Below are positions 1-6,684 of a stretch of 12,801 nt of DNA, piece after piece; position 1 is the stretch's first letter, and every line of letters starts with the position of its first letter. Under the pieces are notes generated by a model. It was not told the DNA's origin. It saw only the letters and a program-made list of their open reading frames with translations, and made no database searches. The stretch is from JAGXOF01 sp046545575 (GTDB lineage: Bacteria > Chloroflexota > Dehalococcoidia > SZUA-161 > SpSt-899). The translations under genes and the position numbers were made by a program. The DNA is taken from assembly GCA_046545575.1 (NCBI GenBank), contig JBKGZM010000055.1, positions 1-12,801 on the forward strand, written 5' to 3'.

Positions 1-31
1 ATTATAAATGCAATTCAACGCTTTTCAATAC
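1..31 (+). repeat. upstream repeat, copy A
   Basis: These 31 bases match 690-720 at 28 of 31 positions (seen directly; differences at the 9th, 18th and 30th base). Each copy lies a few tens of bases before a related promoter and a gene start. The block therefore looks like a duplicated upstream region rather than chance. Function unknown; it could be an upstream activator site or simply the edge of a duplicated promoter. Confidence 0.6.
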
Positions 32-51
32 CCTTAGATCTGGAAAATTTA

Positions 52-94
52 GGACTTAGGTCCCAAGACAAGAGGGGGTGGAATGTGGTAGAAA
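52..94 (+). promoter_or_regulatory. sigma-70 type promoter with palindrome, copy 1
   Basis: The palindrome GGAC-TTAG-GTCC (52-63) abuts a -35-like AAGACA (65-70). An 18-nt spacer follows, then an extended -10 TGG-TAGAAA (TAGAAA at 89-94). It resembles the blocks at 726-769 and 12698-12742 in the CTTAGG core, the GACAA of the -35, the GGGGG spacer and the TGTGgTA. The palindrome arms differ between copies but still pair. It lies 30 nt before the start of the 125-610 gene, so it probably drives that gene. Confidence 0.5.
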
Positions 95-124
95 ATGCAT
101 AGACTGATCAATTGAGGAAAGGCT

Positions 125-610
125 ATGAGCTTCTTAACCAGGCCTGTTAGCTTCAGGTTTTTGACCAGACCTGTCAAGTTTAAAAGGGCAGCGGTCTTGG
201 CCTGGTTCACCACTTTCCTTATTTATGCACGGCTCTCTTTTTCCCTTGACTTTGCTACCAACTTCCTTTTCTTCGCTTCCCCACTCACTGTGCTTGCAAA
301 TGTGGGAGGTCTTAAAGGTGATGCGATAGGGATGATAATTGGAATTGCACTTGCGAGCCTCGTTGTTCTCCTCCTGGCCTGTCGGCGAGGATTGCCTCGA
401 TGGAAGGTTATGGGAGCTTCAATGTTGGTTTGGGGGTTTGGGTTCATTTTTGGTTATATGTGGATCTCTTTCGGGACTATTAACCCATTTGCGCTGAGTG
501 GAGCTTGGATTCCTTTTGTCGTCGGTGCAGCAGCGTTCCTTTTGGATTTTGTCCTGGGACTGGTCCTGGTTGTTGGGTTTGACAAGCTCTTTGCCAGGGT
601 CTCTCGATGA
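125..610 (+). CDS. small multi-pass membrane protein, function unknown
   Basis: A 161-residue protein that I do not recognise. Four hydrophobic segments are visible, roughly residues 22-40, 66-86, 96-116 and 126-151, with a possible extra one near 44-62, so it should be an inner-membrane protein. The N-terminus is basic and holds a tandem repeat of FLTRPVxF (residues 3-10 and 12-19), encoded by an imperfect 27-bp duplication. The ATG at 125 follows a GAGGAAAGG ribosome site with good spacing. The promoter at 52-94 gives a leader of about 25 nt. It stands alone, with the next gene starting more than 200 nt downstream behind its own promoter. There are no obvious catalytic motifs. A conserved hypothetical membrane protein is the safest name. 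Confidence 0.7.
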   Translation: MSFLTRPVSFRFLTRPVKFKRAAVLAWFTTFLIYARLSFSLDFATNFLFFASPLTVLANVGGLKGDAIGMIIGIALASLVVLLLACRRGLPRWKVMGASMLVWGFGFIFGYMWISFGTINPFALSGAWIPFVVGAAAFLLDFVLGLVLVVGFDKLFARVSR

Positions 611-644
611 TGGCCTTTACTGATGGGTCACTCCACGGCCATCA
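608..644 (+). terminator. weak hairpin after the membrane protein gene
   Basis: TGATGGCC (608-615, including the stop codon) pairs perfectly with GGCCATCA (637-644) across a 21-nt loop. There is no T-run after it, so it is at best a poor intrinsic terminator. It may instead protect the 3' end of the mRNA, or be chance. Confidence 0.25.
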
Positions 645-689
645 AGTGCCAATGAATATCCCCCAGGCGTTTCATTTCCTTTTCTTCCG

Positions 690-720
690 ATTATAAACGC
701 AATTCAGCGCTTTTCAATGC
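690..720 (+). repeat. upstream repeat, copy B
   Basis: Near copy of bases 1-31 (28 of 31 identical). As in copy A, it is followed by a CTTAGG-containing palindrome and a promoter. The spacing to the palindrome is shorter here, showing small deletions since duplication. Confidence 0.6.
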
Positions 721-725
721 CTTTC

Positions 726-769
726 TGGCCCCTTAGGCCCATGACAACTGGTAACAATTGTGCTATAAC
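726..769 (+). promoter_or_regulatory. sigma-70 type promoter with palindrome, copy 2
   Basis: The -35 ATGACA (741-746), an exact 17-nt spacer and an extended -10 TGC-TATAAC (TATAAC at 764-769) make this the best promoter of the set. The near-palindrome TGGCCcCTTAGGCCCA (726-741) runs into the -35, a position typical of an operator where a repressor would block RNA polymerase. Transcription would start near 776, giving a leader of about 70 nt for the lipoprotein starting at 847. Confidence 0.65.
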
Positions 770-846
770 ATACCTGCATCTAGCACTGCTGGGTAATTAA
801 ATGGCATATGCTATGGTACAGACTCGAAAGACATCACAAAGGTAAA

Positions 847-2016
847 ATGAAGAGGTTTTCATATTTGGGGAAGCACATCTTTGCTATTACGGCAACGTTA
901 TGGGCTTTAACGTTGGTGGTAACAGGGGTGGGGTGTGGCTCAGCTGATGACCTGACATCTGGGAACAAAACATATAGTTTCCTCGACAACAAAGAGTCCT
1001 ATGTAGAGAAAGGGCTTGATATTGATTGGGGTCCAGGAACCAGCTCTTTAGAAACTGCCGATGTGCTGATTCTGCAGGTAGGGACTAAGGTAAAACGAGG
1101 GAAGGTTGTACAAGCCTTGAACTCTCATAAACCTGTAGCATTCGTCGGGGAAGGATCTCAGGATTACCTTATAGCTACATTGCTGAATGTGGAAGAAACT
1201 GAAGCCAGGGATGCTGTTAGTAAGGGCATCCCAAAACCTGACGATATTGAGTATAGTTTTGGGTTGGAATACGGAGAGCCAAGCAATGATTATGTAGCTA
1301 TTGCTTCTCCACATGATACCGTTCTGGATATCCACCTTTATTCTACAAATGAACCATCTCATAGTTACGTCCTTGAATGTCTGGATAAGACCTTCAACCG
1401 CTACAGCTCTGGCGGACTGAAATCAAGAGCCTCTTTGGGTGAGGAATCGAACTACTTAGGGTTCGTTCATACCGAAGGTGAGATACAGCCCTATGGCAAA
1501 TACAAGAAGTTTGTGTTGGGATACGAAGCCGCGGATGGCTATGTCCCAGGTCATGATCGCATCGGTTTTGAAATTTGTCAGGTAATAGAACCTGGATGCG
1601 ATATCTGGGACAGCAACAATTGGCAAAACGACTACATTTTCAGGGGATTTGATTTTGATGAAAACGCAGGTTATGAAATCGTTGACTATGGCCCTGGAGA
1701 TACACAAAGCCAAAGCAAAGCCCAGGTTAGCTTATCGCCAGGCATGTCGTGGTCATATACTGTGTCCGACGTGGACATCGTTGCTTCAAGTGATGTTACT
1801 TTGGAGTGTGTAAATTGGAAACATGATGTGGACCGGGATGCCGCGTCTGCAGAGACTGGTTATATCGCGGAGCCTGGTCTCATAGTCCAAACACTACAAG
1901 GAGCCGATCCCATAGTCTATCAACACAATACTCAATGGCAATGGTTTAAAGATGTAGGATTTTGGGACCGGCATCAAACACACTCCACTCACGGTCCCGG
2001 GACTTTCTACAGATAA
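847..2016 (+). CDS. large predicted lipoprotein, function unknown
   Basis: The frame is open from 808, but I start it at the ATG at 847 (389 residues). A normal signal peptide begins there: basic MKRF, then a hydrophobic stretch ending GVGC with the lipid-modified Cys at residue 30. The ribosome site AAAGGT is close and weak. Starting at 808 would add 13 charged residues ahead of the signal. The mature part is acidic and aromatic-rich. Its first third has an alpha/beta look (a DVLILQVG strand, then a KPVAFVGEG strand). The C-terminal half is rich in Trp, Tyr and His and looks like beta structure. No family recognised. It would be anchored outside the cytoplasmic membrane. The promoter at 726-769 probably drives it. 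The 160 nt after the stop still look partly coding, so the C-terminus may be truncated. Confidence 0.7.
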   Translation: MKRFSYLGKHIFAITATLWALTLVVTGVGCGSADDLTSGNKTYSFLDNKESYVEKGLDIDWGPGTSSLETADVLILQVGTKVKRGKVVQALNSHKPVAFVGEGSQDYLIATLLNVEETEARDAVSKGIPKPDDIEYSFGLEYGEPSNDYVAIASPHDTVLDIHLYSTNEPSHSYVLECLDKTFNRYSSGGLKSRASLGEESNYLGFVHTEGEIQPYGKYKKFVLGYEAADGYVPGHDRIGFEICQVIEPGCDIWDSNNWQNDYIFRGFDFDENAGYEIVDYGPGDTQSQSKAQVSLSPGMSWSYTVSDVDIVASSDVTLECVNWKHDVDRDAASAETGYIAEPGLIVQTLQGADPIVYQHNTQWQWFKDVGFWDRHQTHSTHGPGTFYR

Positions 2017-2176
2017 ATGCAACGCGGGTTTCGAGGTCTAAGGCAACCCCATACTCTGAAGTACCTGCCAAAAGGGAGTGCCATCCAAAGAGGTTTCTGT
2101 AAACATTGAGCAGTCGGTTGATGCTGACGTTAAGATTCATGAGTCTTCTAAGATCATTCCGAGAAGCAGGAATTAA
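2016..2176 (+). other. possible decayed coding tail between two lipoprotein genes
   Basis: This 179-nt gap has no intact gene. One forward frame (2016-2102) and then another (2060-2176) read like protein. The second ends in a charged stretch containing VSVNIEQSVDADVKIHESSK before a TAA at 2174. Two weakly similar segments starting at 2061 and 2078 (11 of 17 bases) lie where the frame changes. One reading is that the preceding gene once extended further and lost its tail to small indels. Chance open frame is also possible. Confidence 0.2.
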
Positions 2177-2195
2177 GAATCCAGGGGGAAAGCAT

Positions 2196-2939
2196 ATGCG
2201 TAAATCGATGCAATGGAGTGGCCTCAGGCAGTACCTGATAATAGGACTGCTATCCCTGCTGCTGGTTTCAGCCCTCGGGTGCGGAAGCGGTGGGAATTTA
2301 CAGGAGACGGCATCCGAAGCCGTTAATATCACTCGCAGTGCCGAATCGCTTCGCTCGAGCCAGATAATGATCCAGACGTTCAATGGCGAGACCCGGCGAT
2401 CTCTCACTCAATCGGACTCCGTTGAGCCCGACCAACTGAGAACACAGATAATAGGGCCCGAAGGCTGGAGAGAAGCCATCATAGTGGGCAATAAATGTTA
2501 TGAACGAGACTCCGATAAACCATCGTGGCATGTATGTGATGGTGTCTGGAACCTAATCCCTCTCAAAGAGGAATTGGAAATCCTGCGGTATCTTGTTAAC
2601 TTGAAGAAACTACCAGGTGAGGAAGTCAACGGGGTCGACTGCTTACACTACTCCGCCGAGGTTGACTTTGATGACTATGTTGAAAACCAGAAGGCCGAGA
2701 TGAGCCCGGAGCAACTTTCCTCGGCTAATTTCGAGCAAATGAGTGAATGGGAAATGGAGGTTGAACTCTGGATTGCCAGGGACAGCCACTTGATACGGAA
2801 GCTAGAAAGTGAAAGTCGTCGGCCGGCAAGTATAGAGAGGCCTGAGGGGGAAGAGGAATGGGGTACGGAAAATACCGTTAAGTACTTCTACGATTTCAAT
2901 CAGCCGATAGATATAGAGCCGCCCGAGATGGAGCCATAG
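2196..2939 (+). CDS. LppX/LolA-like lipoprotein
   Basis: A 247-residue predicted lipoprotein. The start at 2196 follows AGGGGGAA at 7-nt spacing. An upstream in-frame ATG at 2106 would add 30 residues before the signal and has no ribosome site. The signal peptide ends in SALGC (Cys 29). The rest follows the pattern of the LppX/LprAFG and LolA-like lipoproteins, which have a half-barrel fold for carrying lipids. Visible features are a strand with a W-x-x-C-D-G-V-W segment, a GVDCLHYSAEVD strand, an LWIARDSHLIRKLE strand and a terminal YFYDFNQPIDIEPPE. Members of this fold carry or present lipid at the cell surface; the substrate here is unknown. The assignment rests on pattern recognition, not a search. 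No clear promoter was seen directly upstream, so it may be read through from the 847 gene. Confidence 0.7.
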   Translation: MRKSMQWSGLRQYLIIGLLSLLLVSALGCGSGGNLQETASEAVNITRSAESLRSSQIMIQTFNGETRRSLTQSDSVEPDQLRTQIIGPEGWREAIIVGNKCYERDSDKPSWHVCDGVWNLIPLKEELEILRYLVNLKKLPGEEVNGVDCLHYSAEVDFDDYVENQKAEMSPEQLSSANFEQMSEWEMEVELWIARDSHLIRKLESESRRPASIERPEGEEEWGTENTVKYFYDFNQPIDIEPPEMEP

Positions 2940-2982
2940 AATCCCATGTGCAGTCTGTCATTAGCCTCTTCGACATCAAGCC

Positions 2983-3156
2983 TTACTCGAAGCTTGTCCT
3001 GATGGCAATCACTATGGCAAGAATTTCCTCTAGCTCCTTCTCTCCGGATGGGAGAGTCCGCCTTCGCTGGATTTGAATGATCTCTTTGCCCAACTCTCTT
3101 ACCTTCCTTATGAAAACGAGATAGACACCAATAATTGCTATATCCCACCGAACCAA
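2983..3156 (-). pseudogene. possible small or decayed - strand gene
   Basis: On the - strand a frame of 57 codons ends at TAA (2985-2983). It reads like real protein: a hydrophobic stretch (IAIIGVYLVFI), a basic turn (RKVRELGKE), then charged helices (SGEKELEEILAIVIAIRTSFE). The only start in frame is TTG at 3156, preceded by a C-run instead of a ribosome site. Upstream the frame runs into the sigma gene promoter and a stop at 3192. It could be the 3' end of a gene cut off when the sigma operon or G-run arrived, or a small membrane protein. The overlapping + strand extension of the sigma frame looks much less like protein. Confidence 0.3.
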
Positions 3157-3163
3157 GCAAATC

Positions 3164-3173
3164 GGGGGGGGGG
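3164..3173 (+). repeat. run of ten G
   Basis: Ten consecutive G (3164-3173) end 5 nt before the -35 of the ECF promoter. Such homopolymers are prone to length change by slippage and are also common sites of sequencing error. Confidence 0.9.
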
Positions 3174-3178
3174 ATCGC

Positions 3179-3212
3179 GAACTTTTTATTCAAAAACCGC
3201 GTATATATTAGT
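3179..3212 (+). promoter_or_regulatory. ECF-type promoter of the sigma operon
   Basis: The -35 GAACTTTTT (3179-3187), 12 nt, then CGTATATATTAGT (3200-3212, -10 core CGTATA). GAAC and CGTA are 17 nt apart, the classic layout for ECF sigma factors of the SigW/SigE type (GAAC/CGTA motifs). The promoter sits directly before the sigma gene, with a leader of only about a dozen nt, so the sigma factor very likely transcribes its own operon. The same arrangement recurs at 5386-5419. Confidence 0.8.
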
Positions 3213-3222
3213 AGAAGCGAAA

Positions 3223-3753
3223 ATGGGCCTTATCGAACAAATACAAAAAGGAAATAAAGAGGCTTTTGAAGCTTTCTTCTTTCAATACAAAGATATGGTC
3301 TTTAAGACTGCTTATCTAATAACGGGCAATGGCGAGGAGGCGGAGGATGTAGTACAGGAGGTTTTCACCAAAGTTTACAGGAAAGCTCATACCATTCAAG
3401 AAGGTGGGAATATCAAGGCCTGGCTTCGTCGCACAACCGTAAATGAATGTATTAACAAACACCGCAAGGGGCGTCCTGCTTCTCCGCTCGATGGGACCCT
3501 GCTGAAGGAAGACCCCGACCTGCTGCTCAGAATAATAGCCGATGAAGAGCGGAAGAAGGTTAATGAAGCTCTGAGGTCGCTGAAAGAGAAATACCGAGTA
3601 GTGCTGGTTCTGAGGCATTATCAAGAGCTTTCGTATGAGGAGATAGCTAAAACATTGGAAATTCCCTTGGGGACGGTTAAGTCCAGAATTAACAAAGCCA
3701 TCAATTCGTTGCGCAAGGAGTTGAAAAAGAGAGGCGTAGACAATGAACTGTAA
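3223..3753 (+). CDS. ECF-family RNA polymerase sigma factor
   Basis: A 176-residue sigma factor of normal ECF length. Region 2 (about residues 20-85) shows the AYLITGNGEEAEDVVQEVF signature that binds core polymerase and the -10, followed by NIKAWLRRTTVNECINKHRK. Region 4 (about 113-168) shows ALRSLKEKYRVVLVLRHYQ, then the helix-turn-helix LSYEEIAKTLEIPLGTVKSR that reads the -35. The open frame extends back to 3073, but the start must be the ATG at 3223. The ECF promoter lies at 3179-3212, and the extra 50 residues would be encoded across it. Its stop overlaps the anti-sigma start by 11 nt, so the two are translationally coupled. It is expected to be held inactive at the membrane by the neighbour and released on an envelope signal. 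Its likely targets are its own operon and the secreted protein at 5581. Confidence 0.93.
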   Translation: MGLIEQIQKGNKEAFEAFFFQYKDMVFKTAYLITGNGEEAEDVVQEVFTKVYRKAHTIQEGGNIKAWLRRTTVNECINKHRKGRPASPLDGTLLKEDPDLLLRIIADEERKKVNEALRSLKEKYRVVLVLRHYQELSYEEIAKTLEIPLGTVKSRINKAINSLRKELKKRGVDNEL

Positions 3754-5236
3754 GCAAGCTAGGAAGCTGCTCGTGCCTTATCTGGACGGGGAACTCAGCC
3801 AGGGAGAAAGGGAAGAGCTATTAGAACACCTGTCCGGTTGTAAGCGCTGTCGTGAGGAGCTAAAAGCTGCAGGGTTCCTCCAGAGAAGGCTTAGTTATGC
3901 GCTTAAGGACACGGCTGAGGATCGAAGTTGCCCTAACTATGTATGGCTGGGAGTACAGCAGCGTCTTGTCGCTGAAGAAGAGCCGTTCCGCCGCAGGCGG
4001 GTCACATGGAGAACAGCCGTAGCCAGCGTTCTTGTGGTAGCGCTCGCAGTTAGCCTTGTAATAACAATGCTTTTAGGAGGAGAAACACCGGAAGTAATAG
4101 CCAAGGAGGCTGTGGAGAATAGCCCTCGAATTCAAGAACATTTTGGGAAGGAGATAGAAGTCAAGGTAACGGAGATAACGGGACAAACTGCAAATGTGAT
4201 GTTCCTGGGAGACAATCGGCTTGGCAAAGCAGAGGTAACTCTTGACAGCAAACAGGTAACCGGGGTTGAGGTGCTCAACATGCCTGGATTAACTGAGGAG
4301 GAAAGAGAGAAGGCCATTGAGATAGCCGGGAAAGACCATCAGGTTAAGGAATTGTTGGCGAAGGGTGGAACCATAGGAGCCGTTTTCCCACACGTTATTG
4401 TCAGTGAAGATGAAGAGGTTATAAGGGGAGCGTTGGTAGAAACTATACTGAAGGACGGTAGATGGACAGTGTCTGTTAACTTGCCTGATGAGAGAGTGGA
4501 GAAAGTGGAAAAGGCACAGGAGGCAAGTCTAGCAGCAACAATCGAATATGAGACCCAGGAATTAACGGGAGAAGAGAGGAAAGAAGCCATTAGCATAGCT
4601 AAATCAAACTCGGACGTGAACGAACTGCTCAGTGAGGGAGCCAGCATATCGCGGGTTGAGCTGGTCTCCTGGCACCTCACGTGGGAGAAAGACGGGGAGG
4701 AAGAGATAAAAAAGAAAGTAATGGTGATGCTCCAGGGAGGAAATACAAGATGGGCTGTTCAAGTCAATCTTGCCGAGAAAGAAGTCGAAAAGGTAAGGGA
4801 ATCCCTTCCTGTTGCGGAAGGGGTAAAACTAGGGGTAGAAGCGTTGGCAGGTTCCTCAATTGAAGACATCCATTATAAGCTCATGCCTGAAGCTAAGCCG
4901 GTGGCCACCATACATATGCCAGGAGAAGGGGAGAACGTGAGGATAATCGCTAAAGATGCGGAGGCCACCGAAGAAGAAAGGGAAAAAGCAAAGGAGATAG
5001 CATTCAGCAGTCCCAAGGTGCAGGCGAGGATAAAGGGATGGAAATACGAAATCCAGGACATCGATACCCAGATACGCATAACGGAAGAAGGGAAAGAAAT
5101 AAGACAAGACAAAGTGCAGATAGGTATCCGCCTGCCTGAGATCAATAAGATATTTATCGTGGAAGTTGACCTGGGAGAAGAAAAGGTTACCTATATATCT
5201 CTGCTTATGCCGATACCGCAGGCACCAGATGAATGA
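3743..5236 (+). CDS. membrane anti-sigma factor with zinc-finger head and repeated extracytoplasmic domain
   Basis: 497 residues. The N-terminal ZAS/zf-HC2 anti-sigma domain shows Cys3 and H29-x3-C33-x2-C36 within HLSGCKRC, the zinc ligands that in this family hold an ECF sigma factor. A basic stretch (RRRR, 83-86) precedes one membrane span (about 91-111). The outside part (about 115-490) is unusually long. It contains four related units starting near residues 115, 183, 274 and 408. The last three open with a helix of the form E-x-x-x-A-x-x-I-A-x5-V, followed by beta-rich sequence ending in a V-x-L-x-x-x-x-V segment. Such repeats resemble PepSY- or cystatin-like sensor modules, but I cannot assign a family. 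It lies in an operon with the sigma gene, with an 11-nt overlap. It probably senses an envelope signal; the release mechanism (proteolysis or conformational) is not visible. Confidence 0.9.
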   Translation: MNCKQARKLLVPYLDGELSQGEREELLEHLSGCKRCREELKAAGFLQRRLSYALKDTAEDRSCPNYVWLGVQQRLVAEEEPFRRRRVTWRTAVASVLVVALAVSLVITMLLGGETPEVIAKEAVENSPRIQEHFGKEIEVKVTEITGQTANVMFLGDNRLGKAEVTLDSKQVTGVEVLNMPGLTEEEREKAIEIAGKDHQVKELLAKGGTIGAVFPHVIVSEDEEVIRGALVETILKDGRWTVSVNLPDERVEKVEKAQEASLAATIEYETQELTGEERKEAISIAKSNSDVNELLSEGASISRVELVSWHLTWEKDGEEEIKKKVMVMLQGGNTRWAVQVNLAEKEVEKVRESLPVAEGVKLGVEALAGSSIEDIHYKLMPEAKPVATIHMPGEGENVRIIAKDAEATEEEREKAKEIAFSSPKVQARIKGWKYEIQDIDTQIRITEEGKEIRQDKVQIGIRLPEINKIFIVEVDLGEEKVTYISLLMPIPQAPDE

Positions 5237-5295
5237 TCTTTCGCTTATAAGGCTTGAGCAGCGCAAATAATGTACAAGGAGGTGACTGGAATGAA

Positions 5296-5418
5296 ATGTT
5301 GAAGAATTTCATGTGCAGACACTATGGTTTGGGCGGTTGTTTTAAAGATAGCTGTCCAACTCCCATTGAAGTACAACAAAACCGTGAACTTTTTGTCCCC
5401 AAACAGCGTATATATTAG
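5296..5418 (+). CDS. possible 40-residue Cys-rich protein
   Basis: A 40-codon ORF begins 60 nt after the anti-sigma stop. A perfect AAGGAGGTGA ribosome site (5276-5285) lies upstream. It is ideally spaced for an ATG at 5291, which gives only MKC before a stop, and a little far (13 nt) for the ATG at 5296. The product has Cys at 7, 15 and 20 and His at 9 (CRHYGLGGCFKDSC), a possible metal site, and ends RELFVPKQRIY. Its last third overlaps the ECF promoter at 5386-5419, which fixes part of that sequence for non-coding reasons. A 7-bp inverted repeat (ATGAAAT 5291-5297 / ATTTCAT 5306-5312) spans the start and could hide it. It may be a third member of the sigma operon, or a chance ORF. Confidence 0.35.
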   Translation: MLKNFMCRHYGLGGCFKDSCPTPIEVQQNRELFVPKQRIY

Positions 5419-5419
5419 T
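5386..5419 (+). promoter_or_regulatory. second ECF promoter, before the secreted protein gene
   Basis: GAACTTTTT (5386-5394), 12 nt, CGTATATATTAGT (5407-5419): identical in both blocks and spacing to the sigma operon promoter at 3179-3212. Similarity continues 20 nt into the transcribed region (16 of 20 from TATTAGT onward), so the whole promoter probably arose by duplication. It predicts a transcript starting near 5418 with a leader of about 160 nt before the ATG at 5581. No strong structure or other gene was seen in the 5420-5580 leader. Confidence 0.78.
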
Positions 5420-5580
5420 GAAAGCAAAAAAGCAAGGGAATAAGCAGGGTGCCTGAAAAGCTGTTGCGGGGGAAGTAGCTGATAACTGGGATGAAGGCAG
5501 GTGATACATATGAGAGCGTGAAGTTTGGGATAGATAGGGATGTTGCAAAATCCAAAAAATTCTAAGGAGGTAAATGAACA

Positions 5581-6636
5581 ATGCTTATAAGAAGGCGTAT
5601 AGTAGTGGTTTCTATGATCACGGTTCTCATCGCTGCATTGATGAGCACCACTGTTGGAGCCGCTAGCCTGGTACCTGGTGTTGGACAAGCTCAGGTTGCT
5701 CTTACTGCTGAGTCAGATGAGCCAAGGGTAGAGAACAGTATCCATGCAGACGGACAGAGGCTTGAGCAAGTCAAGGAGCTCTGGGGGAAAGATATCATAT
5801 GGGGCCGGTTTATCAGGCAAGTTGCTCCGGAGATTTTCGAAGGCGTATCTCAGAGGATGATCGCCCAAGCGTCTGTAAGCACGTTATACTGGCCTGCTAT
5901 CAACAACGGTCTGAAAGTGGAGAACCTTTCTGATGTGGATATATGTTGGGGTTACATCAACAATGAAGAGGTGGAGTGGTTATGGGTTTGGCTTGGGTCC
6001 GAGGAGAAGGAAATAGAGCCGACTACTCTCAGTTCCCTTCATCCTAAAGTTCGGGCAACTGATGAACACCCCTGTAAAGAAGTTACGGTCACATTCAATG
6101 AAGCGGGAAAACCCACGATTCATCCGGTGACTGATGTACCGCTTGAGGCTCTCGAAGCGGAGTGGCAGGAATGGGAAAGTAACGGAGTAACTCGAGGGGC
6201 AGAAACAGAGAAATCACCTCTACACAGTAGAAGAATTGACTCGATGAGAGATGATATCGGCACCTTTTATGCCAAAGCATGGTGGGAATCATCCGGGGGT
6301 ATTCTAATCACGGGTGAGGAAGCCTGGCAAACATGTATATGGGATGGAAGTGATATCACAGGGGTGAATAGCGTAGGTGGGTCCTACTATCTGTATGAGC
6401 CGTTTTGGGAACACACTAGTGGGTACTATCAAGACCTCGGCCCTACTCCACCATGTAACAAACACACCAGTTATGCTGAAGGACATTTTAGAAGCTGCCC
6501 CTTACATAGCTATGTGCATGAAATAGACGTATGGAGCTATGCTTTTGGTGATGGGCATCCAGATGGCGCATGTAATTTCTCTGGGAGTGGACCTCCTGGG
6601 GCCAGTCAGAAACATAGATACTATAGGGTATCTTGA
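5581..6636 (+). CDS. secreted protein of unknown function, predicted ECF sigma target
   Basis: 351 residues. The N-terminus MLIRRR followed by a hydrophobic run to STTVGAA is a Sec signal peptide with a likely cut near residue 27 or 28. There is no lipobox Cys, so the product is released or wall-associated rather than lipidated. The mature protein has six Cys (122, 165, 252, 292, 306, 331). The last 120 residues are rich in Gly, Tyr, Trp and His, with a segment holding C292, H295, H302, C306 and H309 that suggests disulfides or a metal site. No family recognised. The start follows AAGGAGG (5564-5570); an ATG at 5574 is too close and opens a short wrong frame. The upstream ECF promoter copy ties its expression to the neighbouring sigma factor. 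The 410 nt after the stop hold no intact gene. Confidence 0.8.
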   Translation: MLIRRRIVVVSMITVLIAALMSTTVGAASLVPGVGQAQVALTAESDEPRVENSIHADGQRLEQVKELWGKDIIWGRFIRQVAPEIFEGVSQRMIAQASVSTLYWPAINNGLKVENLSDVDICWGYINNEEVEWLWVWLGSEEKEIEPTTLSSLHPKVRATDEHPCKEVTVTFNEAGKPTIHPVTDVPLEALEAEWQEWESNGVTRGAETEKSPLHSRRIDSMRDDIGTFYAKAWWESSGGILITGEEAWQTCIWDGSDITGVNSVGGSYYLYEPFWEHTSGYYQDLGPTPPCNKHTSYAEGHFRSCPLHSYVHEIDVWSYAFGDGHPDGACNFSGSGPPGASQKHRYYRVS

Positions 6637-6684
6637 ATTGCTAATGGTTTACTCGGTGGTTTCGGCACGATAGCGAATTTGGTG

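Noticed and set aside
1946..2407. - strand frame of 153 codons over the lipoprotein junction
   Set aside because: Overlaps two supported + strand genes; its composition is typical of a shadow frame and no promoter or ribosome site is seen.
3073..3222. N-terminal extension of the sigma factor by 50 residues
   Set aside because: It would be encoded across the ECF promoter and the G-run, has no ribosome site, and exceeds normal ECF length; the ATG at 3223 fits family and promoter.
5386..5418. Shared peptide ending RELF..K.RIY upstream of both ECF-controlled genes as evidence for a common small protein
   Set aside because: The similarity is fully explained by the conserved -35 and -10 boxes; the frame before the sigma promoter has no start and differs outside the boxes.
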